Part shown: positions 7,992-15,229 of the stretch, piece by piece
How the letters are laid out: the number at the start of each line of letters is the position of its first letter
Position numbering within the stretch: position 1 is the stretch's first letter
Source: CAMAVH01 sp964628235
GTDB lineage: Bacteria; Pseudomonadota; Alphaproteobacteria; SMXQ01
Length of the DNA stretch: 64,000 nucleotides
NCBI GenBank assembly: GCA_964628235.1
Contig: CAZVLU010000012.1
Coordinates: forward strand, 1 to 64,000
Reading direction: 5' to 3'
The notes under the pieces: generated by a model
Databases searched by the model: none
What the model saw: the letters and a program-made list of their open reading frames with translations, nothing else
Told to the model about the DNA's origin: nothing
Made by a program: the position numbers and the translations under genes

Positions 7992-8918
7992 ATGAATGAC
8001 CGCCAATTGCGCTATGCCTTAACTGTCTGGCGCGAACGCAGTTTTAGCAAAGCCGCAGGCCGTTTGAACGTCTCACAGCCAGCCGTCAGCGACCAAATCC
8101 GCATGTTCGAGGACGAACTCGGCTTCGAGCTGTTTCAGCGTACCGGGCGCGGCGTCGAAGTGACCTATGTCGGCCGCACCTTCCTGCAGCATGCGGAACA
8201 GGCCATGTCGGGTATTTTGGGCCTGTCGGAAACCGCTCGCCAATTGCGCGGCGACGGCCCGCGCGGCTCCTTCACCATCGGGTTCAGCTCTGGCGTCGCC
8301 CAGGAGATCGTGCCGCGCGTCATGGCCAGCCTGGCTGAAATGCTCCCGCGCGTCCGCCTCGAAGTGGTCACGGCAACCACCCGTCGCATTCAGCGCTTCA
8401 TCCTCGAGCGCCGTCTCGACGCCGGCATCGCCATTCAATCCGATCCGCGCAGCCTGCCGGAGGAACTTATCAGCGAGCGCCTTTCCAGCATCGAAATGGC
8501 GTTGATCGTGCCCTGGGCTCACCCGCTGGCCAAGCGTGCCGCCGCTATCAATCTTGCCGATTTGAAAGACGAGCGGCTGATCGTCAACGAGCCCGACATC
8601 GGTTATGGCCAATTCGTGCAGACCGTCTTCACCGACCAAGGCCTGCTGCCCAACGTGGTCGCGCGCGCCGACGACGTCGACACCATCAAATTGATGGTGG
8701 CGTCGGGAGTCGGTCTCGCCGTGCTGCCGCGTGGTTGCGCGGCCAACGAAGTGGCGTTAAAGCAAATGCGCGTGTTGCCGATTCGCCCGCAGCATGAGGT
8801 GCCAATCACCTTGATCCGCCACCCGGGCGCCCTGACGCCGGCGGCCGAGGCTTGCGTCAAATTGCTGCGCAACGCCTTGCTCGCCGAAAGCGGCGAAGCG
8901 CCACGCGCGAGCGCCTAA
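7992..8918 (+). CDS. LysR-family transcriptional regulator
   Basis: A 308-residue LysR regulator. The N-terminal winged helix-turn-helix is clear (SFSKAAGRLNVSQPAVSDQI, about residues 17-36), followed by the linker helix and a periplasmic-binding-like effector domain from about residue 90. The start at 7992 fits the usual LysR N-terminus (MNDRQLRYALTVW). It is divergent from the amidohydrolase operon and has a perfect ATAAG-N5-CTTAT box between, so it most probably controls that operon in response to its substrate. The stop at 8918 is separated by a single base from the convergent FrnE-like gene. Effector unknown. Confidence 0.93.
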   Translation: MNDRQLRYALTVWRERSFSKAAGRLNVSQPAVSDQIRMFEDELGFELFQRTGRGVEVTYVGRTFLQHAEQAMSGILGLSETARQLRGDGPRGSFTIGFSSGVAQEIVPRVMASLAEMLPRVRLEVVTATTRRIQRFILERRLDAGIAIQSDPRSLPEELISERLSSIEMALIVPWAHPLAKRAAAINLADLKDERLIVNEPDIGYGQFVQTVFTDQGLLPNVVARADDVDTIKLMVASGVGLAVLPRGCAANEVALKQMRVLPIRPQHEVPITLIRHPGALTPAAEACVKLLRNALLAESGEAPRASA

Positions 8919-8919
8919 G

Positions 8920-9588
8920 CTAAGCTTTAGCACCGCGCGCGAACTCGAACATTCGCAAGAACACTTCCGGCGGCTGCGCGCCCGACAGGGCGTAGCTGTC
9001 GCTCATGACGTAGCAGGGCACGGCGTTGACGCCACGCGCGCGGGCCTGCACGTCGGCCTCGCGCATCGCCTCCAGGCCGCCGTCGCCGCGCAAATAGGCC
9101 TCAGCTTCGGCGCGCGGCAAACCTTGCGCGGCAGCGATATCAGCCAATTCACCGGCATCGCCGATATCGCGGCCTTCAGCAAAATAGGCAGCGAACAAGG
9201 CTTCAGCGATCGCGTCGCCAGCTCTATCGGCTGCTGGGCTTTGCCGTTGCACCCAATCGACCAATCGATGGGCGGCAAGGGTGTTCGGCATCCGAACGAT
9301 GCGGTCAAAAACGAACCGCAGCCCCTCGGCCGCTCCCTCTTTGGCCAGGCGGTCATGGATGAAGGCGACCCGGTCGGCGCCGCCGAGCTTCCAGTTGAGA
9401 TAAGCGTCGCGCTCCATGCCCTCGGGCGGCATCGTCGGATTGAGCTGGAAGGGACGCCAGGAGTGCTCCAACTGCCCGGCATCGCTACTGCCAGCTTTAT
9501 CGCGCCACAGCGCTGCGGCGCGCTCCAGCCTGCGCTTGCCGATGTAGCACCAGGGACAGACGAAATCGGCGTAAATGGCGATCTGCAT
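8920..9588 (-). CDS. DsbA-family FrnE-like thioredoxin-fold oxidoreductase
   Basis: A 222-residue thioredoxin-fold protein with an inserted helical domain. The active-site motif CPWC is at about residue 12 (YADFVCPWCYIGKRRLE), typical of the FrnE/2-hydroxychromene-2-carboxylate isomerase-like branch of the DsbA family. There is no signal peptide, so it is cytoplasmic, as for FrnE. The CXXC favours a disulfide oxidoreductase; true NahD-type isomerases usually lack it. ATG 9588 is preferred over an in-frame TTG two codons earlier. It converges on the LysR gene with a 1-base gap. The name carries a possible link to the aromatic clusters further right, but distance and motif argue against it. Confidence 0.87.
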   Translation of the reverse strand: MQIAIYADFVCPWCYIGKRRLERAAALWRDKAGSSDAGQLEHSWRPFQLNPTMPPEGMERDAYLNWKLGGADRVAFIHDRLAKEGAAEGLRFVFDRIVRMPNTLAAHRLVDWVQRQSPAADRAGDAIAEALFAAYFAEGRDIGDAGELADIAAAQGLPRAEAEAYLRGDGGLEAMREADVQARARGVNAVPCYVMSDSYALSGAQPPEVFLRMFEFARGAKA

Positions 9589-9620
9589 GATCAATCGCTT
9601 GCGGCGCGGAAGATGCCTAA

Positions 9621-9674
9621 AAAGCGATATTTATCAGACTTTAGAGATAAAGCTTTCTTTAAGTTTATCGCTTT
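9621..9674. repeat. Inverted repeat in AT-rich intergenic DNA
   Basis: AAAGCGATA (9621-9629) and TATCGCTTT (9666-9674) are perfect 9-bp arms 36 bases apart. An inner CTTTA/TAAAG pair falls within the spacer. The DNA between the FrnE-like and pentapeptide genes is clearly AT-rich here. It could hold a divergent promoter with an operator, or form a stem-loop; nothing more can be said. Confidence 0.4.
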
Positions 9675-9756
9675 AAGGTAACAGATCGTTGCCACAGGCC
9701 GTTTCAGACAGCCGGCGGTTCTTAACGCCATCCATATCCCTGTCCCCGATCCCCCT

Positions 9757-11034
9757 ATGCCCGTCGGAAGTCTTGCCATTACGCTGCGTCGCCATCGGGA
9801 TTTTCTCGAAGGCAAGCAAGGTGGCTTGCGCGCAAACCTGACCGGCATGAGCCTGTCCGGACTCAATCTGAATAGTTTGGTGCTGCGCAGCGCCGTCGCC
9901 GCGACGACCAATTTCAGCCGCAGCATGCTGGTTGGTACCGACCTCAGTTTCGCCGATCTGTTCCGCGCCGACTTGCAACATTGCAATCTCACTGGCGCTA
10001 ATCTATTCCGCGCCGATCTTAAGGGCGCGCGCATGCGTGGCGCCAAGCTGACCGAGGCTAACCTTAACGAGGCTGACCTGCGCGCCGGCGCATATCTCGA
10101 CACTTTACCGGAAGACGCCGCCACCGATCTGCGCCATGCGCGGCTCGACCGCGCCGAACTGCGTAAGGCCAATCTTTCTCAGGTGCGTCTGAATGAGGCT
10201 TCCATGGTCGAGGCCAATCTGCAAGACGCCGTACTGTACGGCACAGACCTCAGCGACGTGAACCTCGCCGACGCCAACCTGTCGTCTGCCAAGCTAAAGG
10301 GCGCCAATCTCTCAGGCGCCAACCTCTCGGGTGCCAATCTCGAAAGCGCGACCTTCCAAGGCTGCAATCTGCAGGGCGTGCGCTTGACCGGCGCCAAGCT
10401 GCACGGCGCCGATTTCTCCAACGTCGATCTCAGCGGCACCATCACCGCCCGCCGGCCGGAAAGCCTGCCGCTCGACATCCAGAAAATTCTGCGCGCCCAT
10501 ATGAGTTGGATCGAAAGCAACGGCGCGAAAGGCGAACGCGCCGATCTGCGCAAATGCGATCTCAGCGAAATCAGCCTCGAGGGCATGAACTTCAACGGCG
10601 CGATCTTCATTCAGGCCGACTTGCGCGGCGCGATCCTGACAAAGTGCAAATTCCTGCTCGCCGACCTGTCAGGCGCGGACTTGACGCACGCCAACCTGAT
10701 GGGCGCCGATTTGATGGGCGCAAATCTTTCGGGGGCTAATCTCAGCCGCGCACGTCTGCGCCGCACCAATATGGGCCCGGCGACGATCTGGCGGCCGGAC
10801 GGGCAGAACGCCGCCCGCCTATGGTCGGTCAACCTCAGCCGCGCCAATTTGGTTTTTGCCGATTTATCGGAAAGCAATCTGAAGGAAGCGAACCTGATGG
10901 ACGCCGATCTGCGCGGCGCCGATTTGACAGACGCCGACCTAGAAGAGGCCAATCTGCGGCGCGCCAACATTCAAGACACCATCATCGATCCCGAACTGGC
11001 CCAGACGCTGGCCGCCGCGATCAACAAAGCCTAG
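9757..11034 (+). CDS. Pentapeptide-repeat protein
   Basis: A 425-residue protein built almost wholly of A(D/N)LXX pentapeptide repeats, which fold as a right-handed quadrilateral beta-helix. Two repeat blocks are seen, about residues 20-230 and 260-415. They are separated by a non-repetitive insert (RRPESLPLDIQKILRAHMSW) around residues 230-265, and the last ten residues are non-repetitive. Some pentapeptide proteins mimic DNA and protect gyrase; most in this group have no known role. No signal peptide or membrane segment is seen, so it is probably cytoplasmic. The ribosome site before ATG 9757 is weak. It stands alone between the FrnE-like gene and a convergent PAS gene. Confidence 0.93.
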   Translation: MPVGSLAITLRRHRDFLEGKQGGLRANLTGMSLSGLNLNSLVLRSAVAATTNFSRSMLVGTDLSFADLFRADLQHCNLTGANLFRADLKGARMRGAKLTEANLNEADLRAGAYLDTLPEDAATDLRHARLDRAELRKANLSQVRLNEASMVEANLQDAVLYGTDLSDVNLADANLSSAKLKGANLSGANLSGANLESATFQGCNLQGVRLTGAKLHGADFSNVDLSGTITARRPESLPLDIQKILRAHMSWIESNGAKGERADLRKCDLSEISLEGMNFNGAIFIQADLRGAILTKCKFLLADLSGADLTHANLMGADLMGANLSGANLSRARLRRTNMGPATIWRPDGQNAARLWSVNLSRANLVFADLSESNLKEANLMDADLRGADLTDADLEEANLRRANIQDTIIDPELAQTLAAAINKA

Positions 11035-11035
11035 T

Positions 11036-11078
11036 CGCTCCAGAGGAGCGCGCGGCCTAAGGCGCTCCAGCGGAGCGC
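11036..11078. repeat. Two short palindromes between convergent genes
   Basis: CGCTC-N5-GAGCG (11036-11050) and GCGCTCC-AGC-GGAGCGC (11062-11078) are near-copies of one palindrome. They sit in the 49 bp between the convergent pentapeptide and PAS genes and could act as a bidirectional stem-loop, although no T run follows. The motif GCTCCAGCGGAGC resembles short extragenic palindromes found in many copies in related genomes. Confidence 0.5.
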
Positions 11079-11083
11079 AAGCG

Positions 11084-11611
11084 CTAGCGGGCTCTGCCCT
11101 CGCGCTGACGCTGCACGTAGCAACATAACAGATGGGTGACGGTCTGGCCGTCCTCCGAGAGCGGCAAAGCGACGCGGTCGAACTCGATGAACGCGCGCCC
11201 TACCACAGACAACGACGCCGTACGGAAATCCGGCAGGCGCGTCGCGACGATGGCGCGGAAGCGATCGAGCATGGCCGCCAATTCCTCGCCTTCGCCCATC
11301 TCGCCGACCAACAGGCCCTTGAGCGGGCGGTCGTGCGCTTCCTCGATCTGCGAGCCGGCAAGGCGGATGCGAAAGTCCTGCCCGCCGTCGACGACCTCGA
11401 GAATCATCAACACACTCAAGCAGTCATAGACCTCCACCGGATCGATATCGCGACGCGCCGGCAAGGCGTCGCCAATGCGTTTGCCTGACCAATAGTCATA
11501 AATTTTGCGGATTTTTGGATCGGACAGCGCCCGCCGCTGCGCCTCTGCGTCGTTCACCGCTGTCGGGCCGGCAAGGGACGGGGGCCGCTGATCAGCGACC
11601 ATCTGACGCAA
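11084..11611 (-). CDS. PAS_5-family PAS domain protein
   Basis: A 175-residue protein matching the alphaproteobacterial PAS_5 family of small single-domain sensors. The characteristic segment is around residues 35-110 (IYDYWSGKRIGDALPARRDI, then FRIRLAGSQIEEAHDRPLKG), and the C-terminus continues the PAS fold. No kinase, cyclase or DNA-binding domain is attached, so it probably works by binding a partner or ligand; the ligand is unknown. The start is at 11611 or an in-frame ATG three codons later. It is convergent with the pentapeptide gene and about 190 bp from tRNA-Ser. Confidence 0.85.
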   Translation of the reverse strand: MRQMVADQRPPSLAGPTAVNDAEAQRRALSDPKIRKIYDYWSGKRIGDALPARRDIDPVEVYDCLSVLMILEVVDGGQDFRIRLAGSQIEEAHDRPLKGLLVGEMGEGEELAAMLDRFRAIVATRLPDFRTASLSVVGRAFIEFDRVALPLSEDGQTVTHLLCCYVQRQREGRAR

Positions 11612-11804
11612 CCGCCAAAACGCAACGCGAAAAGAACGCCATCAAAACTGAACCTTCTACAGGGCACGCAATACGCATGACTCAGTCACAATGAGTGTCA
11701 TAATTCATACAAGCCCCCTGTGCAAGCTAGGTAGCGGCTCATTGGGATAGGAACAAAGGGGAGGTGACAGGCGCGGAAAAAAGCCCTAATTCTCACGCCG
11801 TTTC

Positions 11805-11894
11805 GGAGGGGTGGCCGAGCGGTTTAAGGCACCGGTCTTGAAAACCGGCGGGGGTTCACGCCTCCCGTGGGTTCGAATCCCACCCCCTCCGCCA
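11805..11894 (+). tRNA. tRNA-Ser (anticodon TGA), CCA encoded
   Basis: The acceptor arms GGAGGGG (11805-11811) and CCCCTCC (11884-11890) pair perfectly. The discriminator is G 11891 and CCA is encoded at 11892-11894. The anticodon arm is CCGGT-CTTGAAA-ACCGG (11832-11848) with anticodon TGA at 11839-11841. A long variable arm, as in class II tRNAs, follows, then the T arm with GTTCGAATC. This is a serine tRNA reading UCA-type codons. Its 3' end is the start of a sequence repeated at 53.15 kb, so the gene is the probable integration site of the accessory region to the right. Confidence 0.96.
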
Positions 11895-12040
11895 CGCACC
11901 CCTCACACTTGTCTCTGCACAAGCGATGGCGCGCCAAGGGCGCGTAACAGGGGCGGTATTTCCGCTCAATCCTATTCGGCTACGGTTCGTGCGCTCTTCA
12001 TTGCGGGGTATCGCGGCGAAGATTGCGGGCGCGTCTCTGG
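11891..12040 (+). repeat. Direct repeat copy 1 at the tRNA-Ser 3' end (att-like, left)
   Basis: Starting at the tRNA discriminator base and CCA, this sequence recurs in the same orientation at 53150. GCCACGCACCC is shared (11891-11901 and 53150-53160), then 5 mismatched bases, then 50 identical bases (11907-11956 and 53166-53215). Weaker similarity continues for about 70 bp through TCGCGGCGAA. The layout, tRNA end plus repeat plus adjacent recombinase, is that of the left end of an integrated element. Confidence 0.7.
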
Positions 12041-12061
12041 CGGTCCGGGGCGCGGGTGAGT

Positions 12062-12281
12062 TTCCCTGTTATGCAGCGATTAACAGGGAATATTTTCGTT
12101 TTTGGCCCCAAAAACAGGGTCTCCGGCAAGGTAGCGCCGTCGCGTCGCTAAAATCTCGTCGCTAATTCAGAGAGTTACGCGCGTAAAAACCACTTTCCTG
12201 TTATTGGTCATAACAGGGAATTTAGAACGTCATAACAGGCAATTTTACCTACATAACAGGGTGCATCTTGCAAATAACAGG
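12062..12281. repeat. Phased TAACAGG motif array beside the recombinase gene
   Basis: TAACAGG occurs on the plus strand at 12081, 12211, 12233, 12254 and 12275; the last four are spaced 22, 21 and 21 bp, two helical turns. Inverted copies at 12062-12071 (TTCCCTGTTA) and 12195-12203 (TTCCTGTTA) make two inverted repeats with the copies at 12081 and 12211. The array fills the DNA between tRNA-Ser and the recombinase gene and looks like binding sites for the recombinase or a directionality factor, or iterons. Confidence 0.65.
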
Positions 12282-12293
12282 AAGATGCGCGCT

Positions 12294-13910
12294 TCAGCTA
12301 ATTGAGCTGTCTGCCGCGTCGGATGATGCGCCGCCGAGCGCCTCAAGCATGGCCGCTTGTTCGGACCACAGTATCGGCATGGGTCGGCGCATCAGATGCT
12401 CGAGAGTGAGTCCTGGCGGCTGTTCGCCGGCGAGAATCGCGCGTTGCAGATCGGGCGCCAGAAACGCCAGTTGCACGAGACGACGGCGATAGGGCGTGGC
12501 GGGGGCTGCATCTAGAATCGGAAGACCCGCGGCGTCGTTTTGCAAATGCGCATGAGCATTGCGCAACGCCTTAATCAGAACGGGATCGCGCCGCGCCGCG
12601 ATGCGCGCGCCGCCGACGATCCAGCTCCGCCCGCCGCGCAGGCGCATGCGAATCGGCAGGACGAGACGTAGCTGCGCGGGGTCGGCGGCGTCTGGCGCCA
12701 TCGTCTCGCCCTGTTGAAGCCGCGCGCGCATGGCGGCGAGCAAGCCGACGGGCATCAGCAGCTGCAGCGAGTCGGTATGGACCTCGATGCGCGTCAGAAG
12801 CGACAGAGGATTGTCGCCGCTGGCCGGCGCGAGACGCCGGATGGCGGCGCTCACCATGGACTCGAGCGCCGGTCCGGGCACGCGGTGGATGCCGTCCTTG
12901 TCAGCCGGCCGGCGTCCTTGCTGCAGCGGCGCCGACACGTAATAGCGATAGGCCTGCCCGCGCTTGCCGCGGGTGAAGGACGGGCTCATCGGCTGGCCGT
13001 CGCCATCGAAAATGCGCCCCGTCAGCGGCGCCCGCGTCGCTTGGTCTTTGCCGGCCTCGTGACGGCGCTGATTGGCATCGAGCTTCTGCTGCACGGCGTC
13101 GAACAGGGCGGCATCGACGATGGGGAGATGTAGGCCGGGATGCGTCTTGTCCTTATGGGTGATCAGCCCGAGATAGATCTGGTTGCGCAGCAGGTAGAAC
13201 AAAGCGCCGCGATTGAGCGGCAGCCCGCCGAGGACCTTGCCGCCCTGCGTAGTGCGCTGCTTCGAGCGAACGCCCTCGGCCTCCAGGCGGCGCTGCAGAG
13301 CATGGACCGAGCCCAGCTCAAGATAGGCCTCGAAGATCGAGCGGACCGTGGCCGCCTCGGCCTCGTTCACGACAAGCGCGCGCGAGTTGTTCTGCGGCAG
13401 ATCGTAGCCGAGCGGGACGTTGCCGCCCATCCACATGCCCTTCTGCTTGGAGGCCGCGATCTTGTCGCGGATGCGCTCGCCGGTCACCTCGCGCTCGAAT
13501 TGGGCGAAGGACAGCAGCACATTGAGCGTCAAGCGGCCCATGCTCGATGTGGTGTTGAAGGCCTGGGTAACGCTGACGAAGCTGATCTCGTGGCGGTCGA
13601 ACAGTTCGACCATGCGGGCGAAGTCCGCCAGAGAGCGGGTCAGCCGGTCGATCTTATAGACCACCACCACGTCGACCTTGCCGGCGGCGATGTCGGCCAG
13701 AAGGCGCCGCAGCGCCGGCCGCTCCATTGAGCCGCCCGACCAGCCGCCGTCGTCATAGAGGGCGGGAAGGGCGCGCCAACCTTCGCTCTTCTGGCTTTTG
13801 ACAAAGGCCTCGCAAGCCTCGCGTTGGGCATCGAGTGAGTTGAACGCCTGGTCGAGCCCTTCCTCAGTGCTTTTACGGGTATAGAGCGCGCAGCGCTTGA
13901 TCGCCTTCAT
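12294..13910 (-). CDS. Large serine recombinase (site-specific integrase/resolvase)
   Basis: A 538-residue large serine recombinase. The N-terminal resolvase domain (about residues 1-150) has the catalytic Ser in CALYTRKSTEEGL and the conserved VVYKIDRLTRSLADFA. The recombinase domain follows (DKIAASKQKGMWMGGNVPLG), and then a C-terminal zinc-ribbon-like/coiled-coil region. Such enzymes integrate or excise elements between short att sites. The start overlaps the DUF2924 stop by four bases (ATGA), so the genes are translationally coupled. The gene points toward tRNA-Ser and abuts the TAACAGG array. It is probably the integrase of the 41-kb region, or of a smaller element that lies at its left end. 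The gene appears full length. Confidence 0.92.
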   Translation of the reverse strand: MKAIKRCALYTRKSTEEGLDQAFNSLDAQREACEAFVKSQKSEGWRALPALYDDGGWSGGSMERPALRRLLADIAAGKVDVVVVYKIDRLTRSLADFARMVELFDRHEISFVSVTQAFNTTSSMGRLTLNVLLSFAQFEREVTGERIRDKIAASKQKGMWMGGNVPLGYDLPQNNSRALVVNEAEAATVRSIFEAYLELGSVHALQRRLEAEGVRSKQRTTQGGKVLGGLPLNRGALFYLLRNQIYLGLITHKDKTHPGLHLPIVDAALFDAVQQKLDANQRRHEAGKDQATRAPLTGRIFDGDGQPMSPSFTRGKRGQAYRYYVSAPLQQGRRPADKDGIHRVPGPALESMVSAAIRRLAPASGDNPLSLLTRIEVHTDSLQLLMPVGLLAAMRARLQQGETMAPDAADPAQLRLVLPIRMRLRGGRSWIVGGARIAARRDPVLIKALRNAHAHLQNDAAGLPILDAAPATPYRRRLVQLAFLAPDLQRAILAGEQPPGLTLEHLMRRPMPILWSEQAAMLEALGGASSDAADSSIS

Positions 13911-14314
13911 GGACGATCACGCAGGCCGAAGAAGCGCGGTCCGTTCCAGCGCACTCCCGCGATGGCGGTCGCGGCGGCCGACAAGCTCGGATAGAGCCGA
14001 CCCTGCCAGCGAAAGCCCGCCGCCTCAACCTCCACCTCGACGGTGCGGCCCTGCCATTCGCGCCGGAGCCGCGCGCCGACGCCCAGTTGCAGCCCCTCGG
14101 CCGCGACCGCACCGCGGCGCTTGATTTGTCGGCGCGTGGCGCGGTCGAGAGCGCCCAGCATCTCGGCCTGAAGCCGCCAAGCCAGCATCAGCCGCATAAG
14201 CTCGGCCGAGCGCAGCGGCGGCGGCGCGCCATAGCGTGCCTGCCAGATGGCACGCAGCCCCTCAAGGTCGAGGCTTCTGAGAGCCTCGACCTCGCGCACC
14301 ACCGCGTCGCTCAT
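13907..14314 (-). CDS. DUF2924 protein, recombinase partner
   Basis: A 135-residue protein of the DUF2924 family, regularly found just upstream of large serine recombinases in alphaproteobacteria. The C-terminal part has the typical GRLYPSLSAAATAIAGVRWN, followed by NGPRFFGL. The true start is ATG 14314 (MSDAVVREVEALR), which overlaps the DUF3489 stop by four bases; the longer upstream frame is not needed. Both junctions in the DUF3489-DUF2924-recombinase trio are ATGA overlaps, so they are expressed as one unit. The C-terminal fold resembles restriction-system DNA-binding domains that read RxW(N/K)GP motifs. A DNA-recognition role is a guess. Confidence 0.85.
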   Translation of the reverse strand: MSDAVVREVEALRSLDLEGLRAIWQARYGAPPPLRSAELMRLMLAWRLQAEMLGALDRATRRQIKRRGAVAAEGLQLGVGARLRREWQGRTVEVEVEAAGFRWQGRLYPSLSAAATAIAGVRWNGPRFFGLRDRP

Positions 14315-14634
14315 CGTTTGCCTCCGCTGCGATAGCGGCGCACCCCATCGATCTTCTCGGAGGCGATGGTCATACCGCGACGCTTGAGCGCCCCGGCGAG
14401 CGCGCCGCGAACCGAATGGGCCTGCCACTCGGTTGCCGACATCATCTCGGCGATGCTGGCGCCACTCGGCCGCAACAGCAATGCGGCCAGCCGGTCGAGC
14501 TTGCTGGCGGACGCGGGCAGGGCGGGCGGTGTGGCAGGCCCCGCCTTGGCCTTGCGCGGACGGGGTTTGCCGGGCTTTGCGGTCTTGGAATCGGGCTTCG
14601 GATTAGCCTTCAGATTCGGCTTCACATCGGTCAT
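14311..14634 (-). CDS. DUF3489 protein, helix-turn-helix-like
   Basis: A 107-residue protein of the DUF3489 family. The first half is a Lys/Pro/Ala-rich tail (residues 1-45). The second half is a compact winged-helix-like domain (ASKLDRLAALLLRPSGASIA, then MMSATEWQAHSVRGALAGAL) ending in a basic segment (GVRRYRSGGKR). It is the first gene of the recombinase trio. The domain and basic tail suggest DNA binding, perhaps as a regulator or directionality factor. That role is inferred only from position and composition. Confidence 0.82.
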   Translation of the reverse strand: MTDVKPNLKANPKPDSKTAKPGKPRPRKAKAGPATPPALPASASKLDRLAALLLRPSGASIAEMMSATEWQAHSVRGALAGALKRRGMTIASEKIDGVRRYRSGGKR

Positions 14635-14790
14635 TTCGATCTCCTCGCTAAGGCGACGGCAAGAGCGCCGCCGCTACCGCAAAGAGCCCGTCAGGCCGGG
14701 AGGGGTCCAATGACGCTTCGTTGCGGCGGGAAGTCGAGAGCAATCAAAAGCGCTTGATGTTCATGTTATGTTCTTTTATAATATGCCCTT

Positions 14791-15018
14791 ATGGATAGGC
14801 CCGCTTGTACAGCCCCGACCGTTCTCACGGTCACCTATTGGCCGGTCGAGAACCTCGTTCCGGACCCCCGCAATGTGCGCACGCACCCCAAACGCCAGAT
14901 CGATCAGATCGTCTCCTCGATCAAGAGCTTCGGCTTCGGCTTCACCAGCCCGATCCTGATCGATCCAGACGGCGCCATCATCGCCGGGCATGGTCGGCTT
15001 CTCGCCGCCAAGGCCAGG
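14791..15018 (+). pseudogene. Truncated ParB/Srx-domain protein (methylase-type), 5' fragment
   Basis: The N-terminal ParB/sulfiredoxin-like domain of a protein usually several hundred residues long (often ParB-domain DNA methylases). The recognisable part runs from WPVENLVPDPRNVRTHPKRQ to IAGHGRLLAAKAR, about 75 residues. Family members continue with VPVI and further helices; here homology stops at about 15018 and unrelated sequence follows. It is divergent from the recombinase trio, its normal neighbour in this module. The break shows where catabolic DNA was joined to the recombinase module. Confidence 0.75.
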
Positions 15019-15020
15019 CT

Positions 15021-15152
15021 ACATTCCCTTCCCAAACCTTGCGCGACATGTTCTCCGGGGCGGCGCTTCCGCATGTCACCGGGAGGACGATCAAAACACG
15101 GAGCCAATTCGATCGTCAGCTAAAAAGCATCCGGGAAAGCGGCTACGCGTAG
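15021..15152 (+). pseudogene. IclR-type regulator fragment (effector-domain piece)
   Basis: A 43-residue piece running on in one of the frames after the ParB break: LRDMFSGAALPHVTGRTIKT, then RSQFDRQLKSIRESGYA and stop. It resembles the middle of the IclR effector domain, where T..TI.....L...L..IR..GYA is conserved. Neither the helix-turn-helix nor the rest of the effector domain is present. It may be the remains of the original regulator of the reductase-oxygenase operon that begins 78 bp later. The match is short, so confidence is moderate. Confidence 0.5.
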
Positions 15153-15229
15153 CAATCTGCCGAGTGGCGTGCGCCATAAACGCGACCGTGCTAGCCTCAC
15201 AGATATTTTGACAAGTTGAGGACCGTTTG

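Noticed and set aside
8920..9588. NahD-type 2-hydroxychromene-2-carboxylate isomerase serving the 46-kb pathway
   Set aside because: The protein has a CPWC thiol motif and sits far outside the island beside unrelated genes, which favours a FrnE-like oxidoreductase.
11811..12059. An 82-codon open frame overlapping tRNA-Ser, with similarity to one at 53.1 kb
   Set aside because: The similarity comes from the DNA repeat at the tRNA 3' end, not from a conserved protein; the frame runs through the tRNA.
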